Assembly: GCA_003550325.1 (NCBI GenBank) | Contig: QKWP01000006.1 | Span: 167,612-231,611, forward strand | Source of the DNA: Gigaspora rosea | Lineage: Eukaryota > Glomeromycota > Glomeromycetes > Diversisporales > Gigasporaceae | Direction: 5' to 3' | DNA length: 64,000 nt | Shown here: positions 1 to 10,611 of the stretch, one piece after another | Numbering within the stretch: the first letter of the stretch is position 1 | Layout: every line of letters starts with the position of its first letter | The notes under the pieces: generated by a model | Databases searched by the model: none | Told to the model about the DNA's origin: nothing | The model's input: the letters and a program-made list of their open reading frames with translations, nothing else | Program-made: the position numbers and the translations under genes

Positions 1-1
1 G

Positions 2-148
2 GGACACAAGCGGATTCCAGAAACGAATTTACCTGCTATAATCCAGATGCGATTGAGCAACGAGGTAAAGGTGCTGAAGGCGTTACAAGAGGGGGGTAAT
101 AAAAAGGTAGAAAAAGTAAGGAAGTACCTTGTTCAGAATGTACTTTGA
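2..148 (+). CDS. C-terminal fragment of an unrecognised protein
   Basis: A frame open from the window edge runs 48 codons to TGA at 146-148. The product is rich in Lys, Glu and Val, ends ...VRKYLVQNVL, and contains IPETNLPAIIQM. Base composition here is clearly less AT-rich than the DNA that follows. I do not recognise the family. The tail looks helical and charged, and the reading frame continues beyond the left edge. It could be the last exon of a host gene or of another transposon. It is close to the 3' end of the minus-strand hAT gene and converges with it. A real coding piece seems more likely than chance, but only moderately so. Confidence 0.35.
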   Translation, partial: GHKRIPETNLPAIIQMRLSNEVKVLKALQEGGNKKVEKVRKYLVQNVL

Positions 149-201
149 TTTTTAAATTATAAATAAAGTGCGCCTACATGGCGTCCTCGTTAATAAGAGG
201 T

Positions 202-2143
202 TTAAAAAAAAAAAATAATAACACCCGAACCATACCAAGTTTTTAAGCAAAGACTTGCACAAGCGTTCTCTTCGGATAATCGATTGCGTAATGGGCAGAT
301 CGTATTCTTTGCTTTAAAAAACATTTCCTCGCTGGGAACACTTGTTGCCTGTACAACTAAGTAGTCCCAAGCCATCTTTGCAAGCACAGAATAACATTCA
401 TCAACAGACCATGTTTTCCAAAAATCCAGTGGGTTACAATTCTCTTCAATAGCTGTAAGATATTCTTCGAACATTGTTAGTATTTTTTTTAATTTATCAT
501 TGCAAAACTTTTGGAAATAATTTCTTGAATTATTAGTATCTTCGATAAGAAATGAGGAGGATGAGGAGGATGAGGAGCAAATATTTTCATTTGAATATCA
601 TGCATAAACACTATATAGAATATCACATATAATTGGGGCTGTTTCATTATCTAAGGACGATAATTTTATAGTTGGGTCTAACACAACAGAAATACTGCAA
701 CAATTTCGAAGAATAGCCCAATAATCATTAGGTTTTTTGTACATTCGTTGTGCAATTTGGCACTTTATTTGAATCTCACTATTCAATTCATTATGTAGAA
801 TATTTAATATTGTTGGAAATATTAAATGCAAATCTCCCATTGTTGGATGGGTCGATGAAGATAAAATTGGTGTTGCATTAGCCATCGGATCAAGTAATAT
901 AACGATTATCTAAATAAAAATAAGTAAATCAAAATTTTATATATTAATTTTTAAATATATAGATTTAAATACTCACATTAATTTCATCCCATTCATTATC
1001 ATTCAGATAACGATCCTTTAACGTTGGATTATCTTCCATCAAATCATCAGTCATTTCACGAATACAGAACATCTTTTTGATCATAATATACGTGCTGTTC
1101 CATCGGATAGGTGCGTTCAAGTCAGGTACAAGAAAAGGCCTCCCATTTGTTTGAAAAATCGTTTTGAGATCTTCAAATAGTGGCTGAGATTTACGTATGT
1201 AGCTTGCGAAATTTCTTAATTTAGTTATTGAATTAACAGCTATTTTCATGCCCTCTGAAACTGCAAGGTTTAGTACGTGAGCTGCGCAGCGAACGTGTTC
1301 GAAACCCTTATTTCCATAATCATAACAAAGTTTTTCTCGAAAAACACGGCCAAATACATCCATATTGGATGCATTGTTGGTTGTTGCAGATATTATATGG
1401 GAGCCAATATTATAAAATAATATTGTTTCTGAAATTTTTTCAGCTATGTAATTGCCGGTATGTGGTTCATGGAGTGGGATCAAATCTAATAAAATTTTTT
1501 TTCAGTTTCCAGTCTTCATCAATCCAATGAAGGGTAATAGCGAAGAATCCAACATTAGTACATGACGTCCAAGCATCTGTAGTAATTGCAAATTTTTGCT
1601 GGGTTGTATTAAAAAATAACAGAGATCATGATGTTTTTCATGATATAATTTTAAAATACTTTGTGCGACAAATTGTCTTGATGGCAGAGAATAACTTGGT
1701 GTTAATTTATTAATAAATAGTTGAAAATCCTTATTTTCAACAATAGAAAATGCTTGCTGGTTGGTAATAATCTATTTAAAGAGATATTGGTTTATTTGTA
1801 TAACCATTTCAGCATTATATGGTTCGACGTTAGTCTTTATAGCAGCATTTAGTTCGTCAAACCTTTCAGGATGATTAAGTTTGAAATGTGATTTAATTGT
1901 AGAGAGACCCGTGTCTATTGAATAGGAAGTCTGACAATGTTTGCAATGTCGTTTGTCAACAATTTCAGTAAGTTCGTCCCAGAAGGGATCCTTCTTCAAT
2001 CGCTTTGGAGGATTTGGAGGATTGTTTGTTATTTCTTTGAGTATGTTAGATTCAAGTTCAACTTGAGACGTCGAGATTGAAGAGGAAGTAAATTCAATCG
2101 CATCCGCATTAACAAATTGTTCATGTATAGTCGTTTCATTCAT
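202..2143 (-). pseudogene. hAT-family transposase gene with BED zinc finger, inactive
   Basis: Read on the minus strand, the gene opens at 2143 with a BED-type finger (CKHC followed by HFKLNHPE, about residues 70-95). It continues with a typical hAT RNase-H-like region: FAITTDAWTS near 1600, VRCAAHVLNLAV near 1270 and WNSTYIMIKKM near 1090. It ends at 202-474 with the hAT dimerisation domain (DFWKT, PSEEMFFKA, LRNRLSEENA). An intron is likely at 910-976 (GTGAGT...TTTATTTAG), since joining its flanks keeps the frame. The gene is broken: an in-frame TAG just after the BED domain (about 1770), a 1-nt frameshift in a run of eight A near 1490, and an in-frame TGA at about 600. The second catalytic Asp is also changed: the usual TTDNAS reads TTNNAS near 1370. 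Terminal inverted repeats and TSD were not found. This is the only near full-length DNA transposase in the window. Confidence 0.9.
910..976 (-). other. Probable intron in the hAT transposase gene
   Basis: On the minus strand a 67-nt stretch starts GTGAGT and ends TTTATTTAG. It has several in-frame stops. Splicing it out joins WDEIN to IIVILLDPMANAT in one frame, which matches the conserved spacing of hAT transposases at this point. This is read from the sequence and not verified by transcripts. Confidence 0.6.
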
Positions 2144-3650
2144 CGCACAAATTTCAAATTGTTCAGGTATGTTTTTTCGTTAATTGCACAAGATTCAAAT
2201 AAATTAAATAAATAAAAAAAAAAAAAAAGGAAAAAAATCTTTTTACATATTTATATAAAAAAAAAAAATTCAAAAGTCCAATTTTCGTCATCGCTAGAAA
2301 TTAACTTTTAATTAAACGAGTCATAATTATATCATATCATGCTATAGTAATAACCTTTTAATTAAAAAGTAAAAAAAAAAAAGAAAGAAAAAAAGTCTAT
2401 TACAAATCACGAAGCTTTTTGCTTGTCAAATTGATTTCAGATTCAATTTAAGTACGATGAGTTTGAAATATGATAATTAAAATCATGTGACTGCAAAACT
2501 CGAGTTTAACCAGTTTGGTTTCAAACAGGGGCCGAACCGAGTTTGAGTGAACAGGATAACATCCTATTCATTATATGATAATGAAAATTCAATTTTACTA
2601 ATATGTGAATAGTATACACTACCCATTAAAAAATTTTCCACGATTTTGGCCAATTAGTGATGTAATCAACTCAATTGTGCAACGTACAATTTTACATGAA
2701 TAAACATTAAATCTTTATGAAATGCTGTAAAGTAAACACAAATTCAGTTTATTACTACAGTATTTAACGCAATAATAACAAAGAGTAATATGTATTGAGT
2801 TTGCATTTTTCAAAAAAAAATTGAATTGTAAAAATCATGCAAATAAACGACTACCCTGGTTCGATGTAAAACCTAACTATGTAATCATATTGATATACTA
2901 TTATGATGAAGAAGGAATGAATTTTATTATTTGGAAAATTGTAAATTCATTTAAGTTATAATAATCTGATTCACAGTAGAAGCATAATTTATAATCACAT
3001 TTATTTCGTTGGTTGTTCAAATTATTCTGATAGGAGAATTCTACTACAGATTGTTTTTATCTTCGTCATTCAAAATACATTTATTTTAAAACGCATTACA
3101 GACTGCGCACACATTATCGAAGGTTTGTATGTTTTTTGGATAATTATATTTACCAAACCAGCTAGAATGATATATTCTCTTCGCACGTTGGATTGAAGTG
3201 TTTGATTTGGAATTTAAATTTAGGAATAATTTAAGTATAATAGTTAATAAAAAAATTTATAAATTTGATGTTCTAATTACAGTAATAATACCAATTTAAT
3301 TCAATAATATAAGTATGTAGAAGCTTTTTTATTAATTGATATTTATTACTTTGCTATTTTCACTTTATTTTGATTATTATCGAGAAATCGGTCAAATTGA
3401 AGGTTTCATTCTCCTGCATAATAAAGGTTTAGATTTCGAAAATAAATAACTTTAAAAGCATCGGTTCAATAAAAAGTTTATGTCGCATTATAAAAAAAGC
3501 TTGGTTGTAAGAACAGTAGGTGCAATAAAACGTGTTCCGAGGGTGCTGTAATTATGCTATGAGCAGCAGTGTAGAACAAATGGTTGTTTATCCAAGTTGC
3601 AAAGCTAGAAGGATTATTATATACAGTAGCTAATAACAAATATATTTAAT
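2144..3650. other. Intergenic AT-rich DNA, no gene seen
   Basis: About 1.5 kb of AT-rich sequence with A runs near 2210-2270 and 2370-2390. No frame with coding character, no RNA gene and no clear inverted repeats were found. The part next to 2143 may be the 5' end of the hAT element, but no terminus could be placed. Confidence 0.6.
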
Positions 3651-4112
3651 AGTTATTCGGCACGAAGTGCCGAATAACTGAGTTATTTGCTGTATGCTAT
3701 TTGATTGGTCGATTTTAAGCACCTTCGGTGCTTAAAATTCGTCCAGTCAAATCATATGGCAAATAAAGGTAAGGTACAATAGTGTTCTAATGCTAGTAAA
3801 GCGCGATAGCGTTTTACTAGCATCAGAACACTATTGTACCGTAGTTATGAGTACTTCGTGCTTGAATAACTGGATTATACGGCATTTATATTTGTTGGTT
3901 TTGCATACCAACTGTTGACCGGCGTTTGAGATTTGATATTTTTATTCACGTGAGTAACACACGTTGTCCGGATATATTTTAGATCCGGAACGGATTTAAA
4001 ATATTTCGGATAACGGGTGTAACTCACGTGCATAAAAATCATAAAATTTCAAATGCCGGATAACAGCGAAATCAAACAAATAGAAAATGCCGGATAAACA
4101 TATTTATCCGGC
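3651..4112. repeat. Cluster of stacked palindromes (foldback-type DNA)
   Basis: At least five inverted repeats follow one another. 3651-3679 has 13-bp perfect arms around GAA. 3712-3738 has 12-bp arms around TTC, with weaker pairing extending to about 3682-3768. 3773-3840 has roughly 32-bp arms closing on GATA. 3911-4064 is a larger imperfect hairpin with arms of about 74 bp that pair CACGTGAGT with ACTCACGTG. 4089-4112 has 10-bp perfect arms (GCCGGATAAA). A decayed relative of the first lies at 3842-3871. No coding frame is present. The layout suits a foldback element or nested MITEs; no TSD was established. Confidence 0.75.
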
Positions 4113-4754
4113 AAACTCATATGATTGTGAAATTATTTCTTTTTAATGTGTTACGATGTTAACATGTTTATTCAAATCAAAATTCAGCGATAACTTCCTA
4201 CGAAACATGGTCATAAATCGTCAGATAACACCGTTATTGGGCAAATTGGCGAATGCGGTAATTTGACAATTATTGGCTACACGAGTCGCTCCGCGCATGT
4301 GCCCATTTATCAAATTACTATTATTCACCAATTTTTGTGTATACATATACGTACTGTACATATTATAAGAGTTTGTGGTAGTAGATAAATAAAAATAATA
4401 AAAATTTTTTTGTCAAATTGAATCTTTGCTAGGATAATTGCCAATTTCATTCGAGTCGTTATTACTTTGGGCCATGAAAAATGCTATTAGAACGGGACAC
4501 AAAATAAGTTTGTGACAATTTCTCGGAAGCGATGACCTCTAAGGTTTTATTGGTTTAGTTATTTTATTATTTTTATTTTATTTTTATTTTTATTTTATCA
4601 AAAGAAAGTGTATTGAAATTCCAAGAACAGTGTACTAGTGTCCTAAAAATTAGCTGACTCTTAGAACAGGATCGAATAGATTTCAGGAAACGAGAAAGTT
4701 TTATATCTTAAAGAATTCATGAGACAGCTGTAATTTTCTTGAATTGGTGCAGAC
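4113..4754. other. Intergenic AT-rich DNA
   Basis: No gene found. An ATTTT-type low-complexity tract lies at about 4558-4600. Homology with copy B of the segmental duplication begins shortly after, near 4755 (GTACTCTGC). Confidence 0.5.
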
Positions 4755-5194
4755 TATGCCAGTACTCTGCTTCGCTCTATCGATGGTTACACAAAGTCAA
4801 GTTTAGTAGCACTTTTAGAGCTTTCATTACACAATATTTTAATTAGGAAAAATTATAATAGCAGTATCTGTATTAATAAATTTTTAACCAATATCCGATT
4901 AAATATTTAATTAATTTATTCCATTTATTGATATGATTTGGTAAAAAACAAAAATAAAACAAAAAATATTGCCAATAGAATTCAATATATAATTGACTAT
5001 CTAGGTAATAACGATAACGACTTGATAAATATGACGAGTCAATTAGCCGACTTGCATTGCAACTCTAATGTATTACAATAAAATATTCCTAAATGTATCC
5101 ATAAATGTAAAGTTTAAAAGGTTTTCTTAATGCATACTTTTATTAGTCTATAAATTACATATAATGTGTGTTCCATTTAATGAGATTTTGACTG

Positions 5195-5203
5195 TATATA
5201 AAA
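5195..5203 (+). promoter_or_regulatory. Probable TATA box of the membrane protein gene
   Basis: TATATAAAA lies about 95 nt before the ATG at 5298 and is followed by ACCTCGTTA. The same block stands in the same place before the paralogue (32001-32010), so it has been kept through the duplication. Confidence 0.6.
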
Positions 5204-5297
5204 ACCTCGTTATATCTTATATTTTTCCTATTCTTTATTTTATAGTCAAATAATTAAAAATTTTTTAGAATTAAAATATCAAAATCATCAAAGAACT

Positions 5298-7010
5298 ATG
5301 CAAACTAAAACAGTTGATTCATACAATCAAAAATCGTCGTTGATTTTATTAAAAAAATATTTGAGTTTATCACTGTTATTTATTGCACCACTGTTATGGT
5401 TGGCATTAGTTGTATTCTCTTTACGTGGAGCAACAATCGAAGATGGAGGAATTTTAATGCCTGGTCAACCGAGTATTCTGTTAGGCATAAACACTACGAT
5501 TAGATATATTATCGCATCTATAATCACATTAACCATAACCGATGTAGTAGAAGCTAGTTTAAGACATCATAAATGTAATTATATCCAGTTAAATGGACTT
5601 GAGTTATCAAATCTTATCAAATTAGGAATTGAAAAAAGTTTTTCAGGTATTATAGCTTCAACTTGGAATAGACCAAAAAAACTTAATATGGTATGGATAT
5701 GGTTAATTATCGTTGTGATTGTACCATATTTACTAGCAACTGCGGACATTGCATTACATTATTGGGTAACAGCAGAAGTTGTATTACAAGAAGGTCAACA
5801 TAAAACTTTAAATAATGCAATACAAATAAATCCAAAATGTGGAAATACTGGAGATTTTCTCCCAGATAATACTTGTGCTCATTGGGCGTCTGCTACTGGA
5901 GGTGGATTACAATATCCAAGTTACGTAAGTAATTTCAAGAAAAATTTAACCACAAACATTATGGGTTACGATATGAATGAGGGATTGGTCATTATGCCAA
6001 GATTGAACGATACAATATGGAATGGAAATTTCAAATCATATACAATTCAAGCTAATTGTACCCCTGTTACGACATTATGTAATGTGACAGCTGATTTCGG
6101 TGCACAAACTAGTATTAAGTGTCCTAGCAGCCTGTATAATGTGACTGGCAACTTAATAAATATTACAGAAATAATCACGCCACTTGGAGATAATGCTAAG
6201 CTTGGCAGTGTTTTAATTCCCACTAGTGCGGGTCAATTCGGAAAATTGGAATGGTTAATAACTGGACAATACGCCAGTAATCCGTCAACGAAATATGATA
6301 AAGAATTCGTAACTGAAATACATACTCCCCAAGCTGTAGCTATATATTGTACAACTAAGATAACGGCAAGCACAGTGTCTTTCTCTAAAAGTAATTGGAG
6401 TGTAAGATATGATACACCCTTAGATGCTAATACAACTCGCGCTGTGAGCGTTGGAATTTACGAAATGAAGAATGAAATAAATATTGCGCTTGAAGTCGCT
6501 TCTTTTAATGGAAGCAGTAGATTCGTTGCACAAGAGTGTGAGCGTCAATTAAAACTTGGAATTGGTGGTATGTTAGCAAGTGTTGCAGTAGGTAATATCG
6601 AACAAAGCCTTGGTGAAGTATCAATCGCTGATTACATCACAGTAACGCGAATCGGAATAATGGCATTGATTCTGTACGGAATAGCATTAGTTATCATTCC
6701 TGTAACAATAGGTGGATGGACATTATTGAATCTTGGAAAATATACAGAGGGATTTGATTCGAATGGTCATCCAGTTGTTGTACAATCAGTGCTTGCTGAA
6801 ATGATAACTGGTACCGATAGAATAGTCTATGACGCTATAAGAGCCCCTTCCTGTAGAGCATGTTTTAAAAGCACTGAATTTCAGCAGCAATTGCTCAGTA
6901 AAAGTCAAGCTGGTATAGGAAATAGGGACGGTCATTTTGGCCTTTTTAATGGAGTTGTTTCATCAGCTGAAGGTGTTGTAAATACCGGAACGCCTACTTC
7001 TACCGTATGA
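5298..7010 (+). CDS. Multi-pass membrane glycoprotein, 570 residues, function unknown
   Basis: A single uninterrupted frame of 571 codons. The ATG is the first in frame after the TATA box and is kept in the paralogue. The product shows hydrophobic segments at about residues 18-43 (LLFIAPLLWLALVVF), 63-82, 133-158 (WLIIVVIVPYLLATADIAL) and 450-478 (MALILYGIALVIIPVTIGG). Between the third and fourth lies a polar domain of nearly 300 residues with several cysteines and at least eight N-glycosylation sequons (for example NLTT, NDTI, NVTA, NITE, NWSV, NTTR, NGSS), so this part is probably outside the cell or luminal. The tail of about 90 residues holds a CRAC motif. I do not recognise a named family. 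The neighbours are repeats and give no pathway. Comparison with the broken copy B shows most replacements in the glycosylated domain, while the membrane segments and tail are well kept. Confidence 0.9.
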   Translation: MQTKTVDSYNQKSSLILLKKYLSLSLLFIAPLLWLALVVFSLRGATIEDGGILMPGQPSILLGINTTIRYIIASIITLTITDVVEASLRHHKCNYIQLNGLELSNLIKLGIEKSFSGIIASTWNRPKKLNMVWIWLIIVVIVPYLLATADIALHYWVTAEVVLQEGQHKTLNNAIQINPKCGNTGDFLPDNTCAHWASATGGGLQYPSYVSNFKKNLTTNIMGYDMNEGLVIMPRLNDTIWNGNFKSYTIQANCTPVTTLCNVTADFGAQTSIKCPSSLYNVTGNLINITEIITPLGDNAKLGSVLIPTSAGQFGKLEWLITGQYASNPSTKYDKEFVTEIHTPQAVAIYCTTKITASTVSFSKSNWSVRYDTPLDANTTRAVSVGIYEMKNEINIALEVASFNGSSRFVAQECERQLKLGIGGMLASVAVGNIEQSLGEVSIADYITVTRIGIMALILYGIALVIIPVTIGGWTLLNLGKYTEGFDSNGHPVVVQSVLAEMITGTDRIVYDAIRAPSCRACFKSTEFQQQLLSKSQAGIGNRDGHFGLFNGVVSSAEGVVNTGTPTSTV

Positions 7011-7779
7011 TTTTGTGACATTGGTATTATTTTATCTATATAGTTTATATAACATTGATTTTAAATTTTAAAACGAAACGGCCAATGACGAAAGTATTTT
7101 GGTATCAGAAACAAATTTTACCTTTTAGAAAATTTAAGTGCTTAATTTTGTTTTGGATATAAACTATTACTTCTTCATTTATTAACTGAATAGTAATAAA
7201 CATTTGTGGTAGATAAATGAATTCTATAGACTTAAATATATCTTTAAAATTTTAAAATTGTAATGAAAAATAGACTTAAATATATCTTTAAAATTTTAAA
7301 ATTGTAATGAAAAATAGACTTAAATATATCTTTAAAATTTTAAAATTGTAATTAAAAATAATAGTTTGGAATTAATTTTACTTTAGCGATATTTTAATAT
7401 ATATTTCCTATTTTAATTAATGTATAATTAATGCGGAGAACTACATATGTCAAATCTGTCCATATGCTAATTGCAAATTTTTTACGAAGAAGTCAAAAAA
7501 ACCCAAAAAATACAAGAAACGAGTGTCTAAACCCGTTTTGGAGCACTAATAAATAATGTTGGAAAAAAAGCAAATTTTACCTATATAACGCTCTTCTAAA
7601 TAAGGAAATTTGAAGAATGAGTCGGCAAATTAATAAAAATTATAAAGGAACCTAATTATTGCATTTGAACCATAAATATTAAACAAATATATAGAATTTT
7701 TTATGGATTTTTAAAAGTAAAGAAAGTGTCTTAAATTTGCTGAATGAATTTCAAAAATCTCAAAAGATTACGATGTGAC
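7011..7779. other. 3' flank of the membrane protein gene, shared with copy B
   Basis: No second gene was found. The flank is collinear with 33805-34475, and its last 280 bp also match 62400-62640. A short frame in the third copy, MNFNSKESVLNLL, is interrupted here. Confidence 0.5.
7227..7355 (+). repeat. 44-bp tandem repeat, three units
   Basis: Units start at 7227, 7271 and 7315 with TAGACTTAAATATATC. Copy B of the duplication has a single unit at about 34019, so the array either expanded in A or contracted in B after the duplication. Confidence 0.85.
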
Positions 7780-8483
7780 TAGGGATGGACACGGTCCGGT
7801 CATGACCCGTGACCGATATTAGCCGGTCAGAGCGGTTTGACCGACCGGTCAAGATTATGACCGATGCCAAATTCTTAATAATTATTGCTTAAAATTCATA
7901 TCGGTGTATCTGTATCATCTGATAAATAGAAAAATCAACCCGCCTCTCAAAAGTTTTCAGATCATGTGACTTTGCATGGTTTTTGAATCTTTCCCAGCAT
8001 CGCCACCAATTTTTTCGATCACGTGATATCGACAAAATTCTTTAGAGTTCGTTTATGTTAGGATTAGGGTTATAATTAGAGTTAGAAAGGTTTGGCATAT
8101 TGTAAAATTACCTAAGGAATTTTTTTTGTTAGAACATGAAAAGCGGTTTCTTAAGCAAAATTTTGAGTAAAGAGAGATTTTTTGAAGACGAACGTTTTGT
8201 TTTGATCTTCATGATCGTGTTACGTTACACCAAGGCGTGATTTATTATTGGATAATTTCACGCGATCGAAAAATTTTATTAGTAATTTGGTGGCGATCCT
8301 GGGGAAGTTTGGTTATTGATGGACGATATGTTTCATTTTTAAATAAAACTTTTTTATGATATAAGTGAACAATAATGAAAATCTGATATAACAATAATGA
8401 GTATATAAATTAATGTATATCATATGATCTAAAAATTTTTTAGGCAGTGAACCCAGTTAAGAAATATCTTGTTCATAATTCCA

Positions 8484-8558
8484 GCCAAATTTGCAGATCA
8501 TTTGGCCAGAATTATGACAAAACAATTTTAATTCCGGTCAAATGATCTGCAATTTTGA
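8484..8558. repeat. Hairpin inside the hAT-like element, first of a pair
   Basis: Arms of about 22 bp contain AAATTTGCAGATCATTTG. The same hairpin recurs at 8863-8930 with cleaner arms, so a small foldback unit has been duplicated inside the host element. Confidence 0.8.
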
Positions 8559-8862
8559 CAGAATTTTATGCGATGGGTTTCTTTTGGGTAACAGAATATT
8601 GCAAATAAGGGGACATCAAAACGGAGGGAAACCATATTTAATAAGTTTTGAATTAAGTTTATGGTTAGGGTCGTCCTATATTAGGATTAGATTAGGTCTT
8701 AGATAGATATATATAAGCAAAATTGCTTCCAGACTGCCGTTTTTTTCAGGTTTTTTCGTTTTGCTTCTCCGGTGATCAAAATTCTATATTATGATTGGCG
8801 GCTGATCACATGATTTGCCTCTGCTTTAGACGTTCCCAAATAAACAAATCGTTAATTATTCG

Positions 8863-8930
8863 GGTCAAATTTGCAGATCATTTGGCCAGATCTAGAATTA
8901 AATGTGGTCAAATGATCTGCAAATTTGACC
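8863..8930. repeat. Hairpin inside the hAT-like element, second of a pair
   Basis: Arms of 22 bp (GGTCAAATTTGCAGATCATT and its inverse) match without mismatch across a loop of about 20 nt. Confidence 0.85.
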
Positions 8931-9177
8931 AACTAGAAGTTTTATTGATCATGTGATGAATATCGCCGTTTTTGTTTCTCTTTCGGCAGTCTGTGCAGTG
9001 TACCATCCCTAATTGTCACTTATTTAGATATTTGATTGAATAACTGGATAAATAATTTATCGGCTATAACCGGTCATTAACCGTATGAATAACCGCAGTC
9101 AACTGGTCATAAGCGGTTAACCAATCATGACCGACCGATGACTGACTGTGACTGACTGTGTCCATCCTAGATGTGAC

Positions 9178-9824
9178 TAACTTAGTACATTAGTATACCA
9201 GGATTAGGACTATTATATGTGGACCCTTTCATTTGACACTTGTTATGTGGAATCAATTGTGTGTGCCAAATAAGCACTATTATAGTTTATATTTGTTCAA
9301 ATAAAAGGGCCACCTAGAATAAACTTGATCCAGTACACCATTGTGCCCATAATTAAGTTATGTGATAAAACAAAAAAAAATCATTGAAATATATACTTAA
9401 ATAACTATTATGAAGTTCATAAAGGATTTAAAAATATATCTAACATTTTAACTTAAGTAAAAATTAATAATAATAAAATAGTTTTTTAATCATCCATAAA
9501 AATAATTCATGAATATTGTAACAATAAAATTTTCTAGTATTTTCCTGTATATTTTATATCTATTTCTATTACTATATTTTTAAAAGTGTACATATTTGTT
9601 ACCCTGTCCATTCACTTGTAACAATACTCGAATATATTGATATTTTTAATCTCAATGTAAATACCAATTAATTATGCTTAAAAGGTAACCGATAGTGGCT
9701 TGGTAGTGCATATGCAATTTCACAAACATGCAGATTTCGCCACAAGCATGTACATTCAATTTCAAGCGAATACACTTGAAAAAGGACGTATATGATTAAA
9801 TTAGGACGAATTCACTCAAAAAAG
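9178..9824. other. Non-coding flank shared with copy B
   Basis: Collinear with about 34475-35128. No frame or RNA gene was found. Substitutions and small indels are spread evenly, as expected for neutral paralogous DNA. Confidence 0.5.
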
Positions 9825-10013
9825 CAGGCCTATTGAATAATTGATTGTGGGGCAATTAATTGCAATTTTCGAACCCAATTAATTGATTGGTGACTTAGCC
9901 ACAATTAGTTAATTAATTGCAATTTTTTAAATATATGATCCTATGTCATAAATTGTAATAAAAAGATAATATCGATATATGTAATTCATATAGCAATGAT
10001 TAAGCAATTTCTT
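9825..10013 (+). mobile_element. Left end of a hAT-like element, truncated
   Basis: Begins CAGGCCTATTGAATAATTG after CAAAAAAG, the same start and TSD as the full element at 35129-37296. It carries several AATTAATTGCAATT subterminal words. The right end is absent: similarity stops at about 10013, where the duplication also stops. Confidence 0.75.
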
Positions 10014-10115
10014 TTTTTTTAAAATTACCTGACAAATGGTGACGAAACTGACAAAACTGCAAAAGGTACAAAACTAATAAAAGATGAAGAAACAGAAGCA
10101 AGTGTAAGTAAGGTT

Positions 10116-10460
10116 AAGCCAATAAATATCTTCAGCATTAAACATAATAATTGAGAAATACTAATGGCTTATTTGCTATTTATAATTTCTGTAATTGGCT
10201 TTTTAAAACCTAAATATACAAGCCAGGTCAAGCCAATCAATATCTTCAGCATTAAACATTGAGAGATGCTAATGGCTTATTTAATATTTATAATTTCTGT
10301 AATTGGCTTTTTAAAATATAAATATACAAGCCAATAAATATCTTCAGCATTAAATATAATAAATTAAGTTGCTAGTTACTGGTTTACCTATTTATAATTA
10401 TTGTAATCAGACCTAAATATACATACAAGTCAAAAACATCTTCAGTATTAAATATCACAT
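10116..10460 (+). repeat. Tandem repeat of about 105 bp, just over three units
   Basis: Each unit contains ATATCTTCAGCATTAAA, then ATGGCTTATTT and a TTTATAATTTCTGTAATTGG block. The units become more diverged from left to right. No coding frame. Confidence 0.8.
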
Positions 10461-10611
10461 ATGATCATGAAATCTACATTATTATCTGAACTTTATTTAG
10501 GATTAGCATTTATAATAAGAAAGTATAAGTAGGTTTTGTTAGGGCTGCAAGGACTTATATTTTTAAATTAAGGCCCTAATTTCACGATGATTCAATTTCA
10601 CCATAATTTAC

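Larger units (their letters stand above)
7780..9169. mobile_element. Non-autonomous hAT-like element, 1.39 kb
   Basis: Ends are TAGGGATGGACACGGTC on the left and, inverted, TAGGATGGACACAGTC on the right, with many CGGTCA-type words just inside. Both sides carry the 8-bp TSD GATGTGAC (7772-7779 and 9170-9177). Copy B has the uninterrupted site at about 34460 (GATGTGACTAAC), so the insertion is directly demonstrated. No transposase frame is left. Inside are nested hairpins: 8484-8558 and 8863-8930 share arms with GCAGATCATTTG, and a wider inverted pair links about 7994-8030 with 8260-8305 (ATCGCCACCAA). Confidence 0.92.
4755..10013 (+). repeat. Segmental duplication, copy A
   Basis: This stretch is collinear with about 31310-36550. 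It holds the promoter, coding region and 3' flank of the membrane protein gene, then about 3 kb of non-coding DNA and the left end of a hAT-like element. Collinearity is broken by insertions present in only one copy: 7780-9169 in A only; 31485-31653, 35162-35540 and 35593-36446 in B only. Similarity ends near 10013 (GCAATGATTAAGC) inside the hAT-like element. Parts of the 3' flank recur a third time at about 62400-63090. Confidence 0.85.
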
